The notes: generated by a model not told the origin, from the sequence alone. A DNA stretch of 64,000 bases from Deinococcus ruber (GCF_014648095.1 NZ_BMQL01000005.1:62001-126000); one strand, 5' to 3'; shown: positions 25,134 to 34,342, numbered from the stretch's first letter. Numbers and translations are program-made.

Positions 25134-25184
25134 ACAACACCGCACGCCGGGGGCAAAGGTACAAGCCCAGGCGTGCGGTGTTGT
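25134..25184. terminator. Bidirectional hairpin between crotonase and DUF4188 genes
   Basis: Perfect 15-bp arms (25134-25148 and 25170-25184; left ACAACACCGCACGCC) with a 21-nt loop, between convergent stops. Confidence 0.7.
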
Positions 25185-25204
25185 CGTGCCCGGCTGTGAG
25201 CAGG

Positions 25205-25705
25205 CTAGCGGCTGCCGGACGCGTTCACCAGGGTTCCAGCACGCCCCAGACCCATCGCGGGCACGTCGACATACACGTTCTCGTACTCTCCGGCCCGCAC
25301 CATGTACGTCTCGTGCCAGATGCCCACATCACCGGCGCTGTCTTTGGCACGGCGGTTGAATGCCTGCCACGCGGGCAGATGTACCGAATCACGCGAGCGG
25401 GCATAGGCCAGCAGATGTTCCTGACTGCGCCAGTACTGAATCAGGGTCAGGCCAGCAAACCGTGTACCCAGCAGGCCCAGTTCCGGGTGCGCCTCCAGTT
25501 CGCGGATCATCTGCGGCATCGCCTGCACCACCGGCAGCCATGAACGAACGCGCAGCGGGCGATTGATTCGCATCCCGATCAGGAACACCACGAAATCACC
25601 GCTCAGCTCGGCGCGTTGGCGCAGGGGCCTGCGGGCGGTTGGGGTACGGGTGGCCGGAACGGCGGCGATCTCGGGCGTGCTCAGCGGTGCAGTTTCCTGG
25701 GTCAT
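25205..25705 (-). CDS. DUF4188 (monooxygenase-like) protein
   Basis: 166 aa from ATG 25705 with GGGAGG upstream. After a disordered 40-residue start comes a ferredoxin-like dimeric barrel: [80 protein letters not shown] split over several strands. This is the DUF4188 pattern, often called phenylacetaldoxime dehydratase-like or ABM-like; activity is not proven. The gene diverges from a PadR regulator with palindromes in the shared promoter, so it is probably the PadR target. Confidence 0.85.
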   Translation of the reverse strand: MTQETAPLSTPEIAAVPATRTPTARRPLRQRAELSGDFVVFLIGMRINRPLRVRSWLPVVQAMPQMIRELEAHPELGLLGTRFAGLTLIQYWRSQEHLLAYARSRDSVHLPAWQAFNRRAKDSAGDVGIWHETYMVRAGEYENVYVDVPAMGLGRAGTLVNASGSR

Positions 25706-25724
25706 ACGGTGCCTCCCCGCCCTG

Positions 25725-25761
25725 CCATCTGTTTCAGATGGTCTCTTTCGGACGGTCTGAA
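25725..25761. promoter_or_regulatory. Overlapping palindromes in the PadR/DUF4188 divergent promoter
   Basis: CCATCTG-TTT-CAGATGG (25725-25741) is a perfect inverted repeat. A second, TTCAGATGGTC and GACGGTCTGAA (25733-25743 and 25751-25761), matches at 9 of 11. Both lie just upstream of the PadR -10 box and are good candidates for the PadR operator. Confidence 0.6.
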
Positions 25762-25768
25762 GAAATCG

Positions 25769-25774
25769 TATACT
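25769..25774 (+). promoter_or_regulatory. TATACT -10 box, leaderless GTG start (PadR gene)
   Basis: TATACT, CCTGGC, then GTG 25781. No ribosome site; it sets the regulator's start. Confidence 0.6.
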
Positions 25775-25780
25775 CCTGGC

Positions 25781-26371
25781 GTGACCGATGCAAGTCCCCT
25801 TCAACCTGTGGTGTCGCTCGGCCCGGTGAGTTTCATCGTGCTGGGGATGCTTGCCACGTGTGGCCCGATGACCTCCTATGAACTGAAGCGCGAGGTGGAC
25901 AGCTCGGTTGGCTATTTCTGGAGTTTTCCGCGCTCGCAGCTGTATGCCGAACCCCAGCGCCTGAGCCGCCTGGGATATCTGGAGGAGCAGCAGGAAGACA
26001 GCGGGCGGCGGCGGCGGGTATTTTCGATTACGGAGGCGGGCCGGGCGGCGCTGCACGACTGGCTGGCCCAGAGCGCCGGAGCCGGAGAACTGCGCGACCC
26101 AGGCCTGCTCAAGCTGTTCTTCTCGGCGTCGGGGCCAGCCGGTACAGCGCGGGCCATCGCCACCGAGCAGGCAGCCCTGCACCAGCAGCGCCTCGCTGAA
26201 TACGTCCGGCTGCAAGCCAGCAACGCCGAAAAAACCGCCCAGCCGATGAGCCAGACGCTGCGAATGGGCCTGCTGTACGAGGAAGCCTCGGTGAAGTTCT
26301 GGAGCGAACTGGCACAGGCGGAAGAGAGCGAGGACGTGCCCGTCGGGACGGCCCGCGCCTGCGCTCCCTGA
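25781..26371 (+). CDS. PadR-family transcriptional regulator
   Basis: 196 aa from GTG 25781. The winged helix reads [27 protein letters not shown], with the typical [24 protein letters not shown] and the wing [15 protein letters not shown]. The C-terminal half is helical (dimerisation) and typical of PadR subfamily 1/VirR4. PadR proteins repress a neighbouring gene and release DNA on binding a phenolic or drug ligand. Here the divergent DUF4188 gene and itself are the likely targets. Ligand unknown. Confidence 0.92.
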   Translation: MTDASPLQPVVSLGPVSFIVLGMLATCGPMTSYELKREVDSSVGYFWSFPRSQLYAEPQRLSRLGYLEEQQEDSGRRRRVFSITEAGRAALHDWLAQSAGAGELRDPGLLKLFFSASGPAGTARAIATEQAALHQQRLAEYVRLQASNAEKTAQPMSQTLRMGLLYEEASVKFWSELAQAEESEDVPVGTARACAP

Positions 26372-26384
26372 CCTGCCGCCAGCG

Positions 26385-26687
26385 CTACATCATCGTCATC
26401 GGGTCGCCCGCTTCATACGCGGTGATGCTGAGTTCGGTGACGCCCATATCCTGAAGTGCCTGCACCGCTGGCCCGATGTGCGGCAACCCCAGGTGCGTCT
26501 GCATCTGCTCCAGGCTGGCCCAGTTCTCGGTGATGAGGAACCGTCCCGGCGTTTCCAGATCGCGTGAGACGTGGTAGGCGACACAGCCCGGCTCGGTGCG
26601 CGTCTGGGTCGCCAGCCCCGTCAGCATCTGGGAAACGGTGGCTTCGTGGTCGGCGGGAACGGTGATGTATCCGAGCGAAATGATCAT
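26385..26687 (-). CDS. Antibiotic biosynthesis monooxygenase (ABM)-type protein
   Basis: 100 aa from ATG 26687 with CAGGAGG. One ABM ferredoxin-like domain: [55 protein letters not shown]. The pattern SxDxxxPxxFxxxExW is typical of YgiN-like quinol monooxygenases and LsrG-like proteins. Small dimeric proteins; substrate unknown. Convergent with PadR and divergent from adenine deaminase. Confidence 0.88.
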   Translation of the reverse strand: MIISLGYITVPADHEATVSQMLTGLATQTRTEPGCVAYHVSRDLETPGRFLITENWASLEQMQTHLGLPHIGPAVQALQDMGVTELSITAYEAGDPMTMM

Positions 26688-26777
26688 GGCGGGCCTCCTG
26701 AGCGTGGGCCTGAGACGGAAGAGCACGGGCTGCTGAGTTGAACGGCGGGTCTGAGCGGAGTATAGAACCGCGCCTGA

Positions 26778-26783
26778 TACCAT
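26778..26783 (+). promoter_or_regulatory. TACCAT -10-like box, leaderless start (ade)
   Basis: TACCAT, TTCTC, then ATG 26789; no ribosome site. Confidence 0.45.
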
Positions 26784-26788
26784 TTCTC

Positions 26789-28492
26789 ATGCATGATCTT
26801 CCCGTAAAGACGGACCCCTTCGATAAGGAAAAGCGGCAGCGTCTGGTGCGGGTGGCGCTGGGCCAGGAAGCCGCCGACACCGTGATCGTGAACGCGCAGA
26901 TCGTAGACGTGTTGACCCGCGAGATCTATACCGCCGATGTGGCGCTGGCGGGTGGGCGCGTCGCGGGCGTGGGCAGCGGCTACCGCGCTCCTGAACTCAT
27001 TGACGCGCACGGGGCGTTTCTGGCTCCGGGCTTCATGGACGCGCACATTCACATCGAATCGAGCCTGCTGACGCCCGCCCGCTTTGCCCAGGCGGTGCGC
27101 CCACACGGCACGACGGGCGTGGTGGCCGAACCGCACGAACTGGTAAACGTGCTGGGTCTGCACGGGCTGCACTGGATGCTGGAGGCCGGGCGCGGCAGCG
27201 GTCTGCGGGTGTATGCCAGCCTGCCTTCCTGCGTGCCCGCCAGCGAATACGAGCGCGGCGGCGCGGTGCTGACGGCCCAGGACATCCGCGAGGGGCTGGC
27301 GGTGCCAGGCGTGCTGGGGCTGGCCGAGATGATGAACTATCCAGGCGTGTTGGGCGGCGACGCGGGCGTGTGGAGCGTGCTGGAGCAGGCCCAGGGGCGG
27401 CGCGACGGACACGCGGCGGGGCTGCGCGGCGCACAGGTGCAGGCGTATGCGGCGGCGGGCATTCACTCCGATCACGAGGCCGTGACGCCGCAGGAGGCAC
27501 TGGAGCGGCTGCGGGCGGGCCTGTGGCTGATGGTGCGCGAGGGATCGGCGGCCCGCAATCTGGACGCGCTGTTACCGGTGCTGCGCGGCGACTGGAGCGG
27601 AGGCAGACCGCCGCGCCGCGCCATGCTGGTCAGCGACGATGTGAGCGTGGACGAGCTGCTGGAACTGGGCCACCTCGACCGCCTGATGAGAACCTGCGTG
27701 GCGGGCGGCCTGCATCCCGCCGACGCACTGGCGCTGGTGACGTGCAACCCCGCCGAATACTGGGGTCTGCACGACCTGGGCGCGGTCTGCCCCGGCTATC
27801 ACGCCGATCTGGTGCTGCTGAAGGATTTGCAGAGCTTCGAGGTGCTCGATACCTGGGTAGGCGGGCAGCGCGGCATGACCACAGCAGCGACGCCTGCACT
27901 GCCCGGCGGCGCAGTGCTGTTGGGTGCCGAGTGGGAGCGTGCCAGCTTCGAGCCGCCTGCATCGTGGCCGGTCATCGGGGTGCGGCCTGAGCAGATCGTG
28001 ACCGATGCCCTTCCCAGTGGCAGCGGCGATACCCGGCTGGTGGTGTCGGATCGCTACGGGCGCGGCGAGGTGGCGGCTTGCTGGGCGGCGGGCCTGCATC
28101 TGGAGCGCGGCGCGGTGGCCCTGAGCGTGCTGCACGACGCCCACCACGTCATCGCAGCGGGGGCAGACGCGGGCAGCATCCGGGCAGCGGGGCGGGCGCT
28201 GGAAGCGCTGGGCGGCGGCGCGGTGGTCGTGGATGAAACCGGGCGCGTACTGGCCGAATTGCCGCTGCCCTTCGCGGGCCTGATGACCGACGCGCCACCG
28301 CAGGCAGCCGCGCAGCAGGCCGAGGGCATCAAAGCCGCGCTGCACAGCCTGGGCTGCACGCTTCCCTACCCGATTACCACGCTCAGCTTCCTGGGCCTGA
28401 CGGTCATTCCCTCGCTGAAACTGACGCCGCGTGGCCTGTTCGATGTGGAGGGGTGGCAGCTGGTGGGGGAAGCGGTGGTGGGTGATGCGTGA
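26789..28492 (+). CDS. ade: Adenine deaminase
   Basis: 567 aa from ATG 26789. Amidohydrolase with metal-binding DAHIHIESS, TTGVVAEPHELVNVLG, GVLGLAEMMNYPGVL and HSDHEAVTPQEA, all hallmarks of the Ade family; the C-terminal domain (DRYGRGEVAACWAAGLHLERGAVA, LSFLGLTVIPSLKLTPRGL) is also typical. It converts adenine to hypoxanthine and ammonia. The last codons (VVGDA-stop) lie inside the first arm of a GTGATGC word repeat, so the repeat has shaped the C-terminus. Confidence 0.95.
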   Translation: MHDLPVKTDPFDKEKRQRLVRVALGQEAADTVIVNAQIVDVLTREIYTADVALAGGRVAGVGSGYRAPELIDAHGAFLAPGFMDAHIHIESSLLTPARFAQAVRPHGTTGVVAEPHELVNVLGLHGLHWMLEAGRGSGLRVYASLPSCVPASEYERGGAVLTAQDIREGLAVPGVLGLAEMMNYPGVLGGDAGVWSVLEQAQGRRDGHAAGLRGAQVQAYAAAGIHSDHEAVTPQEALERLRAGLWLMVREGSAARNLDALLPVLRGDWSGGRPPRRAMLVSDDVSVDELLELGHLDRLMRTCVAGGLHPADALALVTCNPAEYWGLHDLGAVCPGYHADLVLLKDLQSFEVLDTWVGGQRGMTTAATPALPGGAVLLGAEWERASFEPPASWPVIGVRPEQIVTDALPSGSGDTRLVVSDRYGRGEVAACWAAGLHLERGAVALSVLHDAHHVIAAGADAGSIRAAGRALEALGGGAVVVDETGRVLAELPLPFAGLMTDAPPQAAAQQAEGIKAALHSLGCTLPYPITTLSFLGLTVIPSLKLTPRGLFDVEGWQLVGEAVVGDA

Positions 28493-28580
28493 TGCGTGAT
28501 GCGAGGACGGGTGACAAGACTGGTGTTCAATATGAAGTACGACGCCCACAGCCCCAGTGACGACACATCACGCATCACCC
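28480..28580. repeat. GTGATGC word repeat with 15-bp inverted arms (copy 1)
   Basis: GGGTGATGCGTGATG (28480-28494) and CATCACGCATCACCC (28566-28580) are perfect complements. The left side has the 7-bp unit TGATGCG three times. The left arm spans the stop codon of ade. A second element with the same words lies at 35564-35665. Confidence 0.75.
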
Positions 28581-28605
28581 GCACCTCATCACTTCTCTGG
28601 GCCTC

Positions 28606-28611
28606 TACACT
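28606..28611 (+). promoter_or_regulatory. TACACT -10 box, leaderless start (ferredoxin)
   Basis: TACACT, GCTTCC, then ATG 28618. Confidence 0.6.
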
Positions 28612-28617
28612 GCTTCC

Positions 28618-28980
28618 ATGCCCACACTGACTGTCCCCGGATACGCCCCCATCGAAGCCCACGAGCACGAACGTCTGGTGCTGGCGCTGGAGCGCGGCGG
28701 CGTGGATGTGTTGCACCGCTGCGGCGGCGTGGCCCGCTGCACCACCTGCCGGGTATCGTTCACTTCTGGCGAGCCGGGCACCATGACCCAGGCCGAGCAC
28801 GACAAGCTGGCCGAAAAAGACCTGCTGGGACAGGTGCGGCTGTCATGCCAGATTCTGTGCGACCACGATATGAGCCTTCAGCCGCTGCAAACGGTGAGTA
28901 GCAGCGGTCTGGAGGCGGGCAAGGCTCCGGCAGAGCAGATCGAGCCGGAAGCGGTGTGGATGCAGAAACCGACCTTGTAA
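28618..28980 (+). CDS. 2Fe-2S ferredoxin
   Basis: 120 aa. Plant/Isc-type cluster cysteines: HRCGGVARCTTCRVSF (C-x5-C-x2-C) and the fourth in VRLSCQILCDHDM. Preceded by a beta-grasp start (TVPGYAPIEAHEHERLVLALERGGVDV). After the domain there is a 30-residue hydrophilic tail ending WMQKPTL. It is an electron carrier; a partner cannot be named from the surroundings, although the desaturase and NOS of this window both need a reductant of this sort. Confidence 0.93.
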   Translation: MPTLTVPGYAPIEAHEHERLVLALERGGVDVLHRCGGVARCTTCRVSFTSGEPGTMTQAEHDKLAEKDLLGQVRLSCQILCDHDMSLQPLQTVSSSGLEAGKAPAEQIEPEAVWMQKPTL

Positions 28981-28994
28981 GCGGCACGCCGTCG

Positions 28995-29189
28995 TCAGGG
29001 TTCCTGATGCATCCCGAGGCCTGCCAGAATCCTAGCCCTGTCCCAGCCGATCAGCGCCGACAGTTCGGCCAGCAGGCGCTCAAATTCGGGGCTGCCTGCC
29101 GCGCCCTCCTGCGGCTGCTGGGCACGGAGTTGCTGCCACAGCGCGTTGCGCTTCCGTAAAAAATCAGGCGTCAGGGCGGGGCGCGTCAT
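28995..29189 (-). CDS. Small helical protein, unknown function
   Basis: 64 aa (MTRPALTPDFLRKRNALWQQ at the start, then LLAELSALIGWDRARILAGL). Amphipathic helices, no cysteine, no membrane segment. Convergent with the ferredoxin gene, 14 bp apart. No ribosome site or TANNNT box could be found, so expression is uncertain; codon use and protein-like composition support it. Confidence 0.55.
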   Translation of the reverse strand: MTRPALTPDFLRKRNALWQQLRAQQPQEGAAGSPEFERLLAELSALIGWDRARILAGLGMHQEP

Positions 29190-29337
29190 GGAGTGGGGGC
29201 CAGCCGGGGCAACATGGGCAGCACTTGTCTTCTCTCCTGGTTCATCGGCGTGTCTGGGGTTTTGGGTGTTGGCCCTCAGGGACAGCGGGCAGGCGTGCCC
29301 ATGTGCGTGTCTGTTCCTGATTGTTGGCCGCTCAGTT

Positions 29338-29475
29338 TTTATTGGCAGTATCAGTCGGGGCGGCCTTCCCTCTCTTGCTTGCGGTTAGGTGTCTGTGTTC
29401 CTGATTGTGGCAATATCAGTCGGGACGGCCCTCCTTCTCTCTTGCTTGCGGTTAGGTGTCTGTGTTCCTGGTTGT
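29338..29475. repeat. Two-unit 65-bp tandem repeat element (copy A)
   Basis: Starts with TTTATTGGCAG. Two tandem units (from 29350 and 29415, period 65) share a core that runs from GTCGGG through CTCTTGCTTGCGGTTAGG to TCTGTGTTCCTG. The element ends on the first base of the TGA of the minus-strand gene at 29475. A degenerate partial unit (TCTGTTCCTGATTG) precedes it. The same element stands at 54195-54334. No coding potential. Confidence 0.85.
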
Positions 29476-29789
29476 CACATCACCACATCCAACCCACTCA
29501 AACACTCCTCAGCAATCGCCCGCGCCACCTTATCGCGGGTGCTGCGGGCGTAGCTGATCCCCAGGTGCAGATGTTCCTGCGCCTCTTCCAGCCCCGCCAG
29601 CGCCAGCGTCTGATAGGCAGCGAGGTGAGCGTGTGCCAGCAGGGTGTCGCGGGTGCGCTCTGGGGACAGCGTTCGCAGCAGTTCCAGCGCTTCCAGATAT
29701 TCCTGCATCGCGGTGTGCTGTTCGCCCAGCAGGGCGGCCTCGCGGCCCAGTTGCAGGGCGCGGGCGGCTGTCAGGTAGGCGGGGCGCAT
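29475..29789 (-). CDS. Small TPR-like helical protein
   Basis: 104 aa from ATG 29789, 6 nt behind TAAACT. Helix pairs ALQLGREAALLGEQHTAMQEYLEALELL and AHLAAYQTLALAGLEEAQEHLHLGISYAR look like two to three TPR-type repeats. No known family can be named. The stop is at the edge of a tandem repeat element, and the copy of that element at 54 kb is placed in the same way. Confidence 0.72.
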   Translation of the reverse strand: MRPAYLTAARALQLGREAALLGEQHTAMQEYLEALELLRTLSPERTRDTLLAHAHLAAYQTLALAGLEEAQEHLHLGISYARSTRDKVARAIAEECLSGLDVVM

Positions 29790-29795
29790 ACACAC

Positions 29796-29801
29796 AGTTT
29801 A
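29796..29801 (-). promoter_or_regulatory. TAAACT -10 box, leaderless start
   Basis: TAAACT on the minus strand, 6 nt before ATG 29789. Confidence 0.55.
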
Positions 29802-29887
29802 GAGCAGTTGTCCAAAAGGAGAGCGCCGGGGGCAGCATCGGCGGGCGTCCAGTCCACCGTTCCCATTTCCTGCTCTCAGTGCGGCGC

Positions 29888-29893
29888 TACAGT
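29888..29893 (+). promoter_or_regulatory. TACAGT -10 box, leaderless start
   Basis: TACAGT, GTTTCC, then ATG 29900; sets the start of the small membrane protein. Confidence 0.55.
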
Positions 29894-29899
29894 GTTTCC

Positions 29900-30226
29900 A
29901 TGTCCTCTGCGGCGCTCTATCACCTGGTCAGCGCCACGACCCTGCTGCTGCTGGTGGCGCTGCTGCTGCTGGGCCTGAGTCTGCAGCTCGGTTGGCGGCG
30001 CTCGGCGGTGCGCTGGCCTCATCACGCGCTGTATTTCCTGGTCACGGCAGGCACGCTTATTACGGCGGTGCTGGCGGCTCTGGCGGGCAAACCCTGGTGG
30101 CCCGCCGCGCTGCTGGTGCTGCTGCTGCTGGCTATGAGCCGCACCCGTCCGGGCCGACCAGCGCACTGGCGGCTGGCACTGGTGGTGGGCCTGGGGTGGG
30201 CAGGTGCGGCGCTGTTCTGCTGGTAG
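29900..30226 (+). CDS. Small membrane protein, three to four helices
   Basis: 108 aa from ATG 29900. Hydrophobic segments: HLVSATTLLLLVALLLLGLS, ALYFLVTAGTLITAVLAALAG, WWPAALLVLLLLAMS and LALVVGLGWAGAALFCW. Between the third and fourth is a basic loop (RTRPGRPAHWR). No functional motif. 21 bp before the nitroreductase gene, but that gene has its own promoter box. Confidence 0.78.
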   Translation: MSSAALYHLVSATTLLLLVALLLLGLSLQLGWRRSAVRWPHHALYFLVTAGTLITAVLAALAGKPWWPAALLVLLLLAMSRTRPGRPAHWRLALVVGLGWAGAALFCW

Positions 30227-30235
30227 CCGCACTGC

Positions 30236-30241
30236 TACGCT
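30236..30241 (+). promoter_or_regulatory. TACGCT -10 box, leaderless start (nitroreductase)
   Basis: TACGCT, GCCTCT, then ATG 30248. Confidence 0.55.
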
Positions 30242-30247
30242 GCCTCT

Positions 30248-31029
<782 letters not shown>

Positions 31030-31033
<4 letters not shown>

Positions 31034-31260
31034 CCGCTGGCGCTGCGCCGGGCGAGGGCGTCGAGCAGCGCCTCATAGAGCGGCTGGGGCAATTCTGAGA
31101 AGGCAGCTTCCAGCGCCACATCTTCGATACGCGGCACGAACACCTCGCACAGCAGTTCCCGGCCTTCCTGGGCACGCAGGCACACGCGTCCTTCCGGGGT
31201 CAGATACACCGTGGCGTGCGCGTCCCCGTTCACTGCTGCGGCAAAAATTCGCCAGCCCAT
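31030..31260 (-). CDS. Small conserved-looking protein, unknown
   Basis: 76 aa from ATG 31260, 7 nt behind a TACACT box. Sequence [20 protein letters not shown], then [40 protein letters not shown] and a helical end. Beta-rich first half, helical second half; no family recognised. It overlaps the nitroreductase stop by 4 bp. Confidence 0.7.
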
Positions 31261-31267
31261 ACCCTTC

Positions 31268-31273
31268 AGTGTA
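31268..31273 (-). promoter_or_regulatory. TACACT -10 box, leaderless start
   Basis: TACACT on the minus strand, 7 nt before ATG 31260. Confidence 0.6.
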
Positions 31274-31391
31274 CGGTGCAGCCCGGCAGGACACCGTCAG
31301 ATTGCCTGCCTTCTTTAAGCCTTCTTTATGTGCGCGGCCTTGTGCAACTCCATTACAGTTGACCGTGCAGCGACCACGCTAAAAGGCACTC

Positions 31392-32309
31392 ATGACCCAA
31401 GAGAGCACACAAGAAGTGAACGCCGCCGCGAGCGGGCAATTCAAGATCGGTGGCGATTTGCAGGTCAACCGTCTGGGCTTCGGAGCCATGCGGATTACCG
31501 GCAAGGGCATCTGGGGCGAGCCGGACGACCGCGAAGAGGCGCTGCGAGTGCTGAAACGCCTGCCGGAACTGGGCGTGGATTTCATCGACACCGCTGACAG
31601 CTACGGTCCCTACGTCTCGGAAGACCTGATCGCACAGGCGCTGGCTCCCTACAGCAACACCGTCGTTGCCACCAAGGGCGCACTGACCCGGCACGGCCCG
31701 GATATCTGGATGCCGGTAGGCCGCCCGGAATATCTGCGCCAGTGCGTGCTGATGAGCCTGCGCCGCCTGAAGCTCGATCAGATTCCGCTGTGGCAGCTGC
31801 ACCGCATCGATGCCAAGGTGCCCCAGGACGAGCAGTTCGGCGTGATGAAGCAGATGCAGCAGGAAGGGCTGATCCGTCATCTGGGCCTGTCGGAAGTGAG
31901 CGTGGACGAGATCAAGGCGGCGCAGAAGGTCTTCGAGGTCACCACCGTGCAGAACCTGTACAACCTGGTCACGCGCCAGTCGGAAGACGTGCTCGATTAC
32001 TGCGAGTCGCAGAACATCGGCTTTATTCCGTGGTTCCCGCTGGCAGCAGGCAATCTGGCCCGCCCCGGCAGCCTGCTCGACGACCTGAGCCACAAGTACG
32101 AGAGCACGGCCAGCGGCATCGCTCTGGCGTGGGTGCTGAAGCGCTCGCCCGTGATGCTGCCGATTCCCGGCACCAGCAAGGTCAAGCACCTGGAAGAAAA
32201 CGTGGCAGCCGCCAGCATCCAGCTCGAAGACGCCGATTTCGCCGCGCTGAGCGAGCAGGGCAAGCAGGAAGAAGCGCGGGCCAAGGCCGAGCAGGCCGCG
32301 AAACGCTGA
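31392..32309 (+). CDS. Aldo/keto reductase
   Basis: 305 aa with AAAGG upstream. [36 protein letters not shown] (Asp and Tyr of the tetrad), [10 protein letters not shown] (Lys), [10 protein letters not shown] (His) and a C-terminal [20 protein letters not shown] cofactor loop identify an NADP-dependent reductase of the AKR family (subgroup of pyridoxal reductase/YajO kinds). It is the second AKR of this window and only distantly similar to the 21.6 kb one. Substrate unknown. Confidence 0.93.
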   Translation: MTQESTQEVNAAASGQFKIGGDLQVNRLGFGAMRITGKGIWGEPDDREEALRVLKRLPELGVDFIDTADSYGPYVSEDLIAQALAPYSNTVVATKGALTRHGPDIWMPVGRPEYLRQCVLMSLRRLKLDQIPLWQLHRIDAKVPQDEQFGVMKQMQQEGLIRHLGLSEVSVDEIKAAQKVFEVTTVQNLYNLVTRQSEDVLDYCESQNIGFIPWFPLAAGNLARPGSLLDDLSHKYESTASGIALAWVLKRSPVMLPIPGTSKVKHLEENVAAASIQLEDADFAALSEQGKQEEARAKAEQAAKR

Positions 32310-32324
32310 GAAATATAACGGGGT

Positions 32325-32354
32325 CTGGTTGCACTTCCGCGTGTTTGCAACCAG
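32325..32354 (+). terminator. Hairpin after the aldo/keto reductase gene
   Basis: CTGGTTGCA (32325-32333) and TGCAACCAG (32346-32354), 9-bp perfect arms and 12-nt loop, 16 bp after the stop. No T-tract, so a weak terminator at best. Confidence 0.5.
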
Positions 32355-32472
32355 TCACACGTTCGAGCATAAATGTAAGCAATCGGACTGTTTAGACTCA
32401 GGCGTTCACCCTTTGAAAGTGCTCTTCTTTCAGAGAATTGCCATCTGGATTGAGACAGCTCGAAATTTCATC

Positions 32473-32507
32473 GTCAGGGCCGGAAATCTGATAGTTCTGG
32501 CCCTGAC
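32473..32507. promoter_or_regulatory. Hairpin in the 5' region of the polyketide synthase gene
   Basis: GTCAGGGCC (32473-32481) and GGCCCTGAC (32499-32507), perfect 9-bp arms with a 17-nt loop, 82 bp before the PKS start. The surrounding 280-bp gap is AT-richer than average. Role unknown. Confidence 0.4.
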
Positions 32508-32588
32508 TCGTTCTTCATGCTGGCTGCGTTTTAGACAATCCTTATTCAAAACGACAGTCGAGTCATATGTCCTAGGAGATAGTGATTC

Positions 32589-33701
32589 ATGACTTTTCGT
32601 GCCTCCACGTCGCCCGCTTCTGCACCAACAACTCTGCCGCCGACAACTCTGCCGATGCCTGTCCTGCGCTCTATTGCCGTCGGCACCCCGGCCAACCGGG
32701 TTTCACAGTCGGAGGCCCGCGAGGCGGCCAAAACGTTCCTGCCACGGCTGGCGGCGCGGCCAAAACTGCTCGACGTGTTCGACAACGCCATGATCGACAC
32801 CCGCTATCTGGCCCGCCCGCTGGAATGGTATCTGGAGCCGCACGGATTTGCCGAGAAGAATGCCGTGTACGTCGAGGAAACGCTGGCACTATGCGAGAGA
32901 TTGACGCTGGAGGCGATGGAGAAAGCAGGCATACGGGCCGCCGACATCGGTGCCGTGGTGTTCGTCAGCAGCACCGGCATCAGCACGCCGAGTCTGGAAA
33001 GCATCCTGATGGAGCGCCTGGGCATCGCCCGCCACGCGGTTCGGCTGCCGCTGTGGGGGCTTGGTTGCGCGGGCGGAGCGCAGGGACTGGCCCGCAGCGC
33101 CGATCTGGTGCGGGCCGGATATAAAAACGTGCTGTTTCTGGCCGCCGAGTTTTGCAGCCTGACGCTTGTCGCGGGCGACGAGACCAGCAGCAATTTCGTG
33201 GCGACGGCGCTGTTTGCAGACGGGGCAGCGGCGCTGATCCTGGGGCCGGACGACGGCAGTGGCCCGGCGCTGATGCGGGTACACGGTTCCTTCAGCACCC
33301 TGATTGAGAACAGCAAGGACATCATGGGCTGGGACGTGGTGGAAAGCGGCCTGAAGGTGCGCTTCAGCCAGGATATTCCGAGTCTGGTGCGCCAGATGAT
33401 GAGCAGCAACGTGCAGGAAGCGCTGGAAGTCGTCGGCTGGACACAGGATGAGTTGCAGGAATACGTGGTGCACCCCGGCGGCGCAAAGGTCATCGAAGCC
33501 TACGAGGAATCGCTGGGCCTGCCCGCCGGACGGCTGGTGTGTTCGCGGCGGGTGCTGCGCGAGTACGGCAACATGAGCAGCAGCACGGTGCTGTTCGTGC
33601 TGAACGAGACGCTGCGGCGCGGCGCACACGGCAAGGGTCTGCTGAGCGCGATGGGGCCGGGCTTCTGCGCCGAACACGTGCTGGTAGACTTCGGAGAATG
33701 A
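32589..33701 (+). CDS. Type III polyketide synthase
   Basis: 370 aa, TAGGAG upstream. The thiolase-fold triad is C160 ([10 protein letters not shown]), H295 (VVHPGGAK) and N328 ([10 protein letters not shown]). The first 25 residues are Thr/Pro-rich. Type III enzymes load an acyl-CoA starter and extend it with malonyl-CoA without a carrier protein. The overlapping ICMT-type methyltransferase gene gives the same pair as Bacillus bpsA-bpsB and Streptomyces srsA-srsB, which make alkylpyrones or alkylresorcinols and O-methylate them. An alkylpyrone/resorcinol lipid product is therefore likely, but chain length is unknown. Confidence 0.95.
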   Translation: MTFRASTSPASAPTTLPPTTLPMPVLRSIAVGTPANRVSQSEAREAAKTFLPRLAARPKLLDVFDNAMIDTRYLARPLEWYLEPHGFAEKNAVYVEETLALCERLTLEAMEKAGIRAADIGAVVFVSSTGISTPSLESILMERLGIARHAVRLPLWGLGCAGGAQGLARSADLVRAGYKNVLFLAAEFCSLTLVAGDETSSNFVATALFADGAAALILGPDDGSGPALMRVHGSFSTLIENSKDIMGWDVVESGLKVRFSQDIPSLVRQMMSSNVQEALEVVGWTQDELQEYVVHPGGAKVIEAYEESLGLPAGRLVCSRRVLREYGNMSSSTVLFVLNETLRRGAHGKGLLSAMGPGFCAEHVLVDFGE

Positions 33702-34219
33702 AAGCCAGCCGATTTGCCCTGCCGCTCGTCCTGGGGCTGAGCGTTCAGCGACTGCTGGAACTGCGTGTGGCGCGGCAGCACGAAATGTGGGCACGTGAAA
33801 ACGGTGCAACCGAGTACGGGCGCGAACACTATCCGCTGTTCATGCTGCTGCACGGCGGCTGGCTGCTGGCCACGCTGCTGGAGGGCAGGCGCTCGAACGG
33901 CAAGGTGAACTGGTGGTGGTTCGGGCTGCTGCTGCTGGCCCAGCCGCTGCGCTACTGGGTCATTTCCACGCTGGGCAAGCAGTGGAACACCCGCATCCTG
34001 ATCGTGCCGGGAGCCAGCCGCATCGTCAGCGGGCCATTTCAGTATCTGAAGCACCCGAATTACGCGGTGGTGGCGCTGGAAATGGCAAGTGCGCCGCTGA
34101 GCGTGGGCGCGTGGCGCAGCGCCCTGATCGGCAGCCTGCTGAACGCTGCCCTACTGCGGCTCATCCGCATTCCTGCCGAAGAACGGGCGCTGGCGGAGTA
34201 CCGAGCGGCAAACGATTGA
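33698..34219 (+). CDS. ICMT-family methyltransferase (BpsB/SrsB-like)
   Basis: 173 aa; ATG 33698 overlaps the PKS stop (ATGA), with GGAGA just before. Four to five membrane helices, and the C-terminal signature of isoprenylcysteine carboxyl methyltransferases: [20 protein letters not shown] with RIPAEERAL near the end. In this context it would O-methylate the polyketide lipid made by the upstream synthase at the membrane using SAM. A TAGACT box 7 nt before the start might allow separate transcription, but coupling is the simpler reading. Confidence 0.9.
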   Translation: MKASRFALPLVLGLSVQRLLELRVARQHEMWARENGATEYGREHYPLFMLLHGGWLLATLLEGRRSNGKVNWWWFGLLLLAQPLRYWVISTLGKQWNTRILIVPGASRIVSGPFQYLKHPNYAVVALEMASAPLSVGAWRSALIGSLLNAALLRLIRIPAEERALAEYRAAND

Positions 34220-34342
34220 CCGAAACCAGCTGATACACCAACGGGGCAAAGAGCGGGTTGGGGTGCAACAGGGCGAAGCAGGGTGGCCCGTTGACTGCTC
34301 CGGCCCGTCTTCACGCACCCTTTTCTCTTCTGTGTCGAGGGC

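Noticed and set aside
31357..31390. TTGACC as -35 of the aldo/keto reductase gene
   Set aside because: The only AT-rich hexamer downstream is at 15 bp and overlaps the ribosome site, so the promoter is not convincing.
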